Position numbers and translations under genes: made by a program. From the NCBI RefSeq assembly GCF_020740795.1, contig NC_067301.1, positions 3,534,001-3,598,000 on the forward strand: a stretch of DNA of 64,000 bases, given 5' to 3'. This DNA is from Apus apus. Taxonomy: Eukaryota; Chordata; Aves; Apodiformes; Apodidae. Of this stretch, positions 55,601-64,000 are shown piece by piece. Under the pieces are notes generated by a model. It was not told the origin of the DNA and searched no databases. It was given only the letters and a program-made list of their open reading frames with translations. Within the stretch, counting starts at the first letter, position 1. Every line of letters starts with the position of its first letter.

Positions 55601-57180
55601 GTTTATCTACAGCCTGCAGGATTTCCATTCCCCGTTTTCAGCTCTGAGATGACAACTGAAGCAATCAAAAACAACGTGAAGCCCAGTTTTTAAAATTTCA
55701 CATATGTTTTCTACATAGATTCACTTGAAAAGGTCAACATCAAACTTCAGTAATTCAAAAAAACCTGAAAAAACTTCGAACTGGTTTGGCACAGACATAA
55801 ATACATACAACTAGCTATCTGGTGGTGATTCACACAAATTTGTTACATCCTGCTTAATTGCTGAAGCAGGGAAAACTCCTGCAGTTGCAATTTGCAAAAG
55901 CCAGTGTTGGTTTTTCAGAGTCAGGACTGGAGATTGTGTAAACATGCAATAAGACCTATAAAAGAGTGATTGGATGAGGTGGGAATATGGTAGGGCAATT
56001 TTCACTTAAAACACTTGAAAACCCCATTGATTTGTCTTCAGGAGCCTATTAATATGCTCCATGGAAAAATATTTACAAGAGTGGGGCAAATGGGGTCATT
56101 CTTAACCACAAACAGCAGCTTACAACCTCCACGTGTCTCTCTACAGCAGATACACACCTATCAAATGCACCTCTTAAAAGTATATGCATCATTTCCAAAT
56201 ATATCTTGGACAGCTATGGGTTAAAACTCTCTGGTTGTTCACATCTAACAAGACTTTAGCTTCCTCTTTTTCATCCTTCAGATGAATATAATTTGAATAG
56301 TTCCTGCAATGCTTACAAGTTTGAAGAAAACAGATTTCTCTGAAACAAGAACATTACTCACCTTAGAAGTCTATGTGATAAATAAGGGAAAGATAGGGAG
56401 GAGAGCTTTATGCCTACAGTGAGCAGACAAATTCTTTCTAGAAGCTCTTATGCTCACAACAAAATAATGTTCTTTTAAAGCCAGGCAACGACAACAACCA
56501 GAATTTATCACATCAAATGCTGCAGAATAAGAACATGAGCTGGAATTGTTAAATCAATACAACTTGATCACAGCACTGAAGGTGGAAGGGCCTTTGTCCA
56601 TGTAACTTCATCATAACATGGTGAAAGTCCAGTTATACAACCCACAGGGTTATTATACACACTGGATCTGATTTAACAGTGGGAATCAGGATAAATGCAT
56701 TTCTCCACATGCTCTTGAAGTATCCAGAGTGTGCAAGGTTTATGGCAAAAACATTTTTAATAATGTCTGAATCTACAAGGTATAAAACTCCGCAGAACAA
56801 AATCAGGGTCCAAACCAAAACCCACCTATTTCTGTAAATTATGTTCTTCCAGAATCTAAACCATTACATATTGCAACTGTTCAATACAATGAAAGGAAAC
56901 CTATGCAGAAAGTAGAGTCTGTATGAGATCAAAACTGCAGAGAAACCAGCCAAGCTCTGGCAAAGCACAACCACCAGAACTAAGAACTCTGTTCAGGTAA
57001 GAAAAAAAATATTCTTACATAAACTAGAAAAATATACCATCTCTGATGAGGTCATGAGGCTCTTGTGACACCCACTCCTACACAGGCAGGCAACAAATGG
57101 GTCTTTTGGGTTCTTGGAAACGAGCATTTAGAATGGCAAAATCCCCCTTTCCCTTATCTTGTGCTGCTGAATGAAAACCA

Positions 57181-58110
57181 CAGAATCATGGAATTGTAAA
57201 GGTTGGCAGAGACCTTCAAGATCATCAAGTCCAACTGTAATCCAACTATCACAACCACTAAACTATACCCTGAAGCACTCACGTCTAAACGTTTCTTGAA
57301 CATCTCTAGGGATGGCAACTCCACCACCTTCCTGGGAAGCCCCTTCCAATGCTTCACCACTCTGTCAGTAAAGAAATTTTTCCTAATATCCAACCTAAAC
57401 CTCCCCTGGCACAACTTAAACCCACTTCCTCTCAACCTATCACTAGTTACTTGGGAGAAGAGACCAACACCAGCCTTTCCACAACCTCCCTTCAGGCAGT
57501 TGTAGAGAGCAGTAAGATCTCCCCCGAGACTTCTCTTCTAAACAACCCCCAGTTCCCTCAGCCTCTCCTCATACCACATGCCCTCCAAACCCCTCACCAG
57601 CCTTGTTGCTCTTCTCTGGACTTTTGTCCAGGACCTCAGTGTCTTTCTTATACTTTCTTATACTGTCTTTCTTATACTTGAGCACTGAACCCAGTGCTCA
57701 AGCTGTGGCCTCACCAAGGCCAAGTACAGGGGCACGATCACTTCCCTGCTGCTGCTGCACACACTGTTTTTGATACAGGCCAGGATGCCCTTGGCCTTCC
57801 TGGCCACACTGCAGGCTCATGTTCACCCAGTTGTCCACCAGTACTCCCAGATCCTTTTCCACCTGCTGCTTTCCAGCCACTTTTCCCCAAGCCTGTAGCA
57901 CTGCTTGGGGTTATTGTGATCAAAGTGCAGGACCCAGCACTTGGTCTTGTTAAACCTCATCCTGTTGGCCTCAGCCCACTGATCTAACCTCTCCAGATCT
58001 CCCTGTAGGGCCTTCCTACCCTCCAGTAGATCAACACTCAATTCAGTGTCATTTGCAAACTGGCTGAGGGTGCCCTTGATCATCCAAGTAACCCAGCCAG
58101 CACCAGACAT
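57181..58110 (-). repeat. CR1 LINE, 5'-truncated, with decayed reverse-transcriptase end
   Basis: About 0.9 kb in minus orientation. Its 3' tail is at 57181 (cacagaatcatggaat on the plus strand). Minus-strand frames encode pieces of the C-terminal part of CR1 ORF2: a reverse-transcriptase segment near 58110-57823, then pieces resembling the region after it and a C-terminal segment near 57435-57250 ([20 protein letters not shown]). The pieces lie in different frames, so the copy has frameshifts. The catalytic FADD motif reads FAND at about 58059-58048. The copy is therefore a dead fragment. A local expansion of the unit tctttcttatac is seen at about 57640-57680. Confidence 0.93.
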
Positions 58111-58256
58111 GTGTCTAAACTCACTCGTAAGCCTAAAGGCCTAAAAGAAACTTCAAGGAAAGCAAAGGAGTAGATGGAAAGGAACAGTGGTGGGACTGCC
58201 AGAAAAAGGAAAGGAGAGAAAAAAGGGTTAATTTTATAGTTTAATGGGGTTTCTTC

Positions 58257-58277
58257 TTTTTTTTTTTTTTTTTTTTT
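58257..58277 (+). repeat. Homopolymer run, T21
   Basis: Twenty-one T bases followed directly by a G-rich stretch (gggagggggtgggggtgaga). On the minus strand this is a C-rich tract then A21, about 150 bp from the 5' end of the CR1 copy, without obvious target-site duplications. Confidence 0.9.
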
Positions 58278-58411
58278 GGGAGGGGGTGGGGGTGAGAGGG
58301 GGTGGTTGGATATTTTTGGCTTGCTTGTTAGGGAGGTAGCATGATTTATTTTCTCCAGTTCCCTCTCACTGCAATTCAGGTAATGAAAGACTTGAGCTCT
58401 GGCAAAGATTT

Positions 58412-58425
58412 AAAAAAAAAAAAAA
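58412..58425 (+). repeat. Homopolymer run, A14
   Basis: Fourteen consecutive A bases in intronic sequence. Confidence 0.9.
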
Positions 58426-61400
58426 GGAACCATAATGAAGCTTACTGGAAACAAAGCTAATCAAACCTGAACAGTAACAAAGGGTAAAAAAAGCATGTTC
58501 ACTGTATCACATCTTCCTTGCTGGCCAAGAGCCCAGAGTTTTCATTACAGTTTTTTTCCTACCCCCCATTTCACAATTGCATTACCCAGCCCTGGCCCAG
58601 GACACTCAGCTTTACAAACTGTATTTGCAGGAGGTCAGCTTGCAGGAGGCCAAAAACCCAGCATGTGGAAAGCGTTAAGACTTTCATGTAGTAGAGGAGG
58701 TTCTTTAAAACTACTACTGTTCAACTCCAAAAATCTTGGAGCTTCACAGATCATTAGAGGTTTGTGAACCACAGAGAAGGGCAGAGTTAGCAAAATAAAT
58801 CAAGAGTTCCTGTGGGATGTCCTGGTGCTTTACACAACAAGAGGCACCAGGCACAAAAGCAGGCCCAGAATTAAACAACAGGGAGGACTTCTCAAATTGC
58901 ATGAGGAAAGAGCTGTTTTATAACCTGGAATGTGCTCTCCCTTTCTTTAACCATTAGGGTCTAGAGGCATTGTACAAAATAATTCAGGTTGTGTCAGAAG
59001 CACTGGGAGGAAGGGAAAAGGGAGCACAGAAACTATGTTTGGGGGAGGGAAGGAGAGGAATCCACTCAACTGTTCCACCCAACAAGCACGATCTATTTCA
59101 CCCTGGCAATAAAAGTTATCAGCACCTTTTTAATGCCAGATTTCTTACTGCTGTACAGGAGTTTGGTAGCATAAAAAGAAACAATATTCCCTGCCAATTT
59201 TCTGTACCAGATGACCAAAGCCAATACAGATTTCTCAACCATCAGTGCTGTCAGCATTTTTTATTTTGTCATTAATCTCACAGCACTTCATTTATTTCTT
59301 AAGACTCCAAGTTCTTAAATACAGCAATTACTTTGGAAACAATTTCTTCTGTTTACATCTCCCCAAAAGAGAGAGTTTTTAAGTTCACATTTACGAAGAA
59401 AAGGGAGAACTGAAAAATTTAATCTTGAAACACCTTGTGAGAAGGAAACACACCTGACAACATCCTGAGGTTTATAACAAATAAGGAATGTAAAAAGCAA
59501 AAGGTGTTCTGTGGAACTTGTCTGGATTACTCAAGTGTTTGATGGGACACCACCTGCACCTTCCTCACTGAAGTGAAGGCAAGAAAGGAAGCAGTGTGTT
59601 GAATTTCTTGACTGCAGCTTAAGTTAGTTCTACCTGGGACAAGGGCAGTGTCAGCACAGGGAGCCCCCTGAGCAAAACGCACCAACAGCACAAATGGTGC
59701 CCCAGTCTTGCAAGATATTTATTTCTCACCAGCAGGAATGGGAAACCCAAACCCTAAACATTTCACACAGCTCACAGCTTCATTATCTTTCTTTTCCACA
59801 TAGCAGAAGATGTTAAAGGTGCCTGAAAAGGCCTTCCAACTCTTGGCAAGGAAAGGAATCCCCCACTCTAAATCCACCAACAAACACAGGTATCAGGGCT
59901 CTGGTTCAGATTTGCAACCTTCCTCCCACCAGCTGAAGAGCAGGGGAACAGGTCTCCTCCCTCACATGCTGCTGTGATAGAAACAGGAGATGTTTCCCCA
60001 GCAGAGCACCAGCATCACCTGTAAGTTATCATGAACATTTTTATGTACTGAGAAATTATATTCTAACATATTCAGTTTATTCCACAATCTGTGTAATTCC
60101 TGGGAGTTTTCCTTGGCAAGAAATAGAAAACCACAACCCCCCCAAACCAGTAATCAAGCACTGCTTCTTTTTTACAGCTGGTTTGAAACAAAAACGACAA
60201 AATGAGTGCATCTGCCTACTGAAATTGTTATTGTCTTGTTCTCACAGTACAGTTATAGCAGCATATTACAGGATATTTAGGACTGAATAATGTATTTGGG
60301 GGCTGATTCCATGCCAAAAGATCACTGAGATGCTGTTCTTATGGTGCCATCTGGGGCAGGAAGCAACGATTAAGGCCAACGATCTGTTGTATAAGAAGAA
60401 AGTTAATTTCATGCTCAGTGTGGCAGACAAGACACATTAAAAGTTTAGTTTACTCTCTGCCAATACACTATTTATTTCTTTCCTGGTGCCCAATCTTTTG
60501 CCCTCAAATGCCTTCTCTGCTGAACCCCACGCACCCTGGGCAATGATTTTTTAAATGTCTGAAAATTGCTTCGTGCTGCTCAGAACTCCAGATCACCCTG
60601 ACTCCTCTCTAATGTGACTCTCTCCACAGGTCAAAGCTGTTCTTATTTATTTACTTCTTGAACTGCTGCAATACCTTTTGAAATGGTCATCTCTCTCACA
60701 CACTGGAAATGCAGACATAAAATGGCACCACTTGGAACAACAGCTAGGTAACATCCTCAGTTATGTTAGCTGCAGTCAAGCTGTGCCTCCTCAGGTTTTT
60801 CCCTTTAATGGTACATTTGTAATTAATCTTCATGATCCCTGACTAGGATAAGAAAGCAGTGTGAGAGCTGAGGAGGAGAAAACATAATGGAAAGACAGAA
60901 TGTTGTTCCTCAAACGTAAGCAAGCCACCAGTCTGGCAAACGCTAAATGTGAGCAGACTGTGCTGGCTTCCAGTGGCTAACAAAGGATAAAGTTTGGTCC
61001 AAATACACACACAAAATCAAAAACCCAATTACATATAGGCCATAAAGATCGAGATAAAACACACAAGCTGAATGAGCTGTAAAAGCTGCTGGAGTTTCAA
61101 TGTGGTTTGTTTTTCAATATCTCAGTTGCCATAAAACCTACTGCTTACCAACCAAACCACTTGACTCCACATCTCCCTCCCTTTCTAAAAACCCTTTTGT
61201 AAAAAGAATTCCTTTGCTCCATCAAGGAATTTTTAAGTTAGCATTCCCACTGCATAGATAACCAGGCAGACACCACCTGAAGCAGCCACACAACACTGCT
61301 GGGCTGCTATTCTTCCAAACAGACCCCACCACCTTCCAATGCCACGTCCCTGCATAACAAAGTCTTCAACCTGCCATAAAACAAAGTCATCGAGCCACTA

Positions 61401-64000
61401 ACATCTTCCCAGATTAGATCACATATTTGTAGGATGAGATTTGTGCAACACCATCTCACATCAATGCAACTGTTATTAAGGACATCAAGGCTTATCTTTC
61501 TGCTTTGCCACAGACAGTTTTGGTTTCCCTGAGCCAGTCACTGGGTTTGCTTCTGGACCAACTCTTCTAAAAACCTCCATTCCACACCCCACAGTGCTGT
61601 ACATTATATATATAATTAAAGATCAGGAGACCCTCAGGTATCAGTTTGGGGTCTGCGAGTCACTACCACAAAGGGGATTATGTGGAGAGTATTTCTCTAT
61701 TAAGCCATTTCAAAAATCAAGACACCAGGAAGGATTAATACAGAGTAATTTATTCAAGAAGCTACCCATAGTTTATAACACTAGCACCGTTGTAGGACAG
61801 GATGTCCCACAAACATCTCTGTTGCTTAGATGGCTTTTTAACTTTTGTCCTTTTGAAAGTTCATCTTCAAGCTTTAAAGCCTTAGTCTCTTAACTGAATG
61901 AGAAACAAACAACATGAAGGGCTTGGTGCACAGCATCCATAAACGAGTCTTGCAGGGGTTAGAGACTCAATCATGGAAATAAACTGCACAAACTCTCAGA
62001 CACCTATTTTATGTACCTGAGATTCACAGGACCTTAGGATTGACGTCTGAGTGTTTGATACCATCTGACAGCTGCTACCAAAGAAAAAAAGCTATTATCT
62101 TTTCTCATAGGTAAAGAAAAATACAGGATAAGAAGTACAGAGTAGTTGATAAAAACATTTTAATCATAGTCACAAATACCCTTCGAGCATAGAAGCAAAA
62201 AAGGAGAATTCACAATATGAAAATAAACAAATCAAAATGCCTTATGATGGTGAATTATAAGCAGAAGGAAAATGCAGAATAACAGAACTCTGAGGAGTCA
62301 CAGAACCACTGTGTTCTCTCAGTTGTTGAGGACTTGGACAAGATTATGTCAATTTCCCAAATTATCTTGGCTTAGATCTTCAAGTGCACACCTTCCACTA
62401 CTAAGCAGAAACTGGCCTTTTTGGCTTTCTGACAGGACTCAATGCAATTGCCTAATGGCCTCTTTTGCTTGCAACAATATTCTACCCCCATATACCTCTA
62501 AACCTTCTGAGAAAAATAAACAATGAGTTTCAATCTTGTAATGTAAAACAATAAAAAAAAAATCCCCACCAAAGTGCAGAGTTAATTTATTATCCGTGCT
62601 AATCACAATTCTAGAGTCCAGCTGGCACAGTGAAACCACCTGCTTTTATGCTCTTCACCTACAAAGGTTTCTTAGTAAGAAACTCAAATAAACAGCCTGG
62701 GTTTTTGAGCTGATGACACTAAATTAACTTCAGAAGTGAAGTAACACAATTGAAAATGAATTCCCTTCTTCACTTAAGAGAAAGCTTAAGTGATTTATAA
62801 TAAATAAAAACAAAGCACTTGACTTCTTTGGCTTTACTTCCTTCAACTGAAATCAAGACACTCAGGTATGCAAAAGGATATTTCGGTCTTTGGAAGATTA
62901 ACCACAGTCATCATCCAGAGCAGTGGCACTGGGCCCCAGGAGCCAACAGCCAAAGTGAAAAAGCAGTTCACACAGCAAGGATTTAAGAGCTCAGCAATAT
63001 GTACCTGCAGGATATGTTAAGTCAAACGAAGCAGCTCAGGAAACTGCAACAAAAGGAGCACACATGGTATATAAACCATGGAGCTGGAACTGTGGCCCAA
63101 GCTTGTCCAATAAAGCACACAGTCAGCAGCTCTGCTCACCCATAAGCCCTGAAGTCACTTTGAGAGATGAAGATGATGTGGCGCATATCGGAGTTAAATC
63201 TTTACGCCTCTTTACACCTTTCCAAACATTCTGGCTTTTTATTCAATAAAATTATGACATTTGCAATAGGTTTAACAGCTAAACTTTTAAAAACAAGCCA
63301 AATCACAGCGAGCACATATATTGAACATCCCTTGCAGATGATCTGGTCTTTGTAAACAGCTTTCAGCTCAGGGCCTCTTAAATTTAGGAATATCTCCATC
63401 TGAGCTCAGCTCCTATGAGCTCAGCATTTCATTAAATTCTTTGGCTTCCTTATTCTGCTCCTGGTGAGAAGCATGAACTGAATTACTGTGTCTCCTCGGT
63501 GCACAGCTCTACCTTAAAGCCAAACATACCAGCTTAGTGTGCTCCTTATATCTGTTAAGACAGTCACACTCAAAAACCCAGCAACATGTTCCCTCCAGAG
63601 GAGTTTGTTATGCAAATAAATCAAAGGTTCCACTTACACAGGAAAGGCAGCTGACTGATTCCTCTGCCCATTTTCCAAAACAGACTGAAGCCCAGCAGGG
63701 TAGCTGCTATGGCTAAAGAAAAAGTCTTGGGCTATCAGCTTGAAAATGTGAAGCCTATAGTCCCTGTTCTACCACGAACAAAACCCTCTGACTGCAAGAT
63801 CCATGCAATGGAAGCCCCAGCAGCAGCGAGCAGAGATGAAATGAAAAGCAGCAGTGGCTGTTTGTGTTGGCACTCACTTCAAACCCTAATGGAAAATTTC
63901 AGCTCTGACTGCACCGAGGCTAGAACAAGTTATTAAGGAAAAGGGTTCAGCTTTCAAACAGAAAAGGCTTACATAGCTTGTCCCTTTCTGAACACTCCTG

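Larger units (their letters stand above)
40991..57180 (-). other. Upstream RERE intron, central part
   Basis: Sixteen kilobases of intron-like sequence without a recognised coding exon. Local features listed separately are a CTCF-like motif (49675-49688), paired TTAATTA boxes (49439-49508), a perfect hairpin (44950-44973) and a weak 30-nt exon-like segment (51447-51476). Confidence 0.65.
58111..64000 (-). other. Upstream RERE intron, distal part
   Basis: This is intron-like sequence running to the window edge. It holds a T21 run at 58257-58277 and an A14 run at 58412-58425. No RERE exon was recognised, so the intron probably continues past the window. Confidence 0.6.

Overview
The window is vertebrate nuclear DNA and almost certainly avian. 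Three separate CR1 LINE copies, the dominant retroelement of birds and other sauropsids, lie at 28736-29016, 40747-40990 and 57181-58110. No mammalian SINE-like sequence was seen. The single recognisable gene is the 3' two-thirds of RERE (atrophin-2, a nuclear corepressor) on the minus strand.

RERE: eleven coding exons run from 35773 down to 21501. They encode 1,140 residues, from the end of the SANT domain through the GATA-type zinc finger, the acidic/serine region, the Pro/Gln-rich region, the Arg-Glu dipeptide repeats, the atro-box and His-rich stretch, to the C-terminus ...SRLKKEGDKQL. Every junction is GT-AG, and the codon phases join through all eleven exons. These exons are compact, with introns of about 0.2-2.2 kb. 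Upstream, from 35774 to the window edge, I found no further RERE exon, so the BAH, ELM2 and N-terminal SANT exons should lie beyond 64000 behind an intron of at least 28 kb. The 3' UTR is about 3 kb and ends at a well-formed polyadenylation site (AATAAA at 18544-18539 with a downstream G/T-rich stretch).

Downstream flank (1-18520): no protein-coding gene was recognised. Points of interest are a GC-rich, promoter-like patch with two near-consensus minus-strand splice donors (about 16400-16960), a strong CTCF-like motif at 10780-10793, and a TAAT-rich block at about 4480-4780 that looks like a developmental enhancer.

Most interesting leads: (1) a phase-compatible, fully open 60-nt candidate cassette exon in the last third of RERE, with nested 15-nt and 24-nt alternatives (23666-23725); (2) a NAGNAG tandem acceptor that would add or drop one glutamine; (3) the promoter-like patch beyond the RERE poly(A) site. 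Exon boundaries were set by hand from splice signals, phase and remembered RERE protein sequence. No database search was run.
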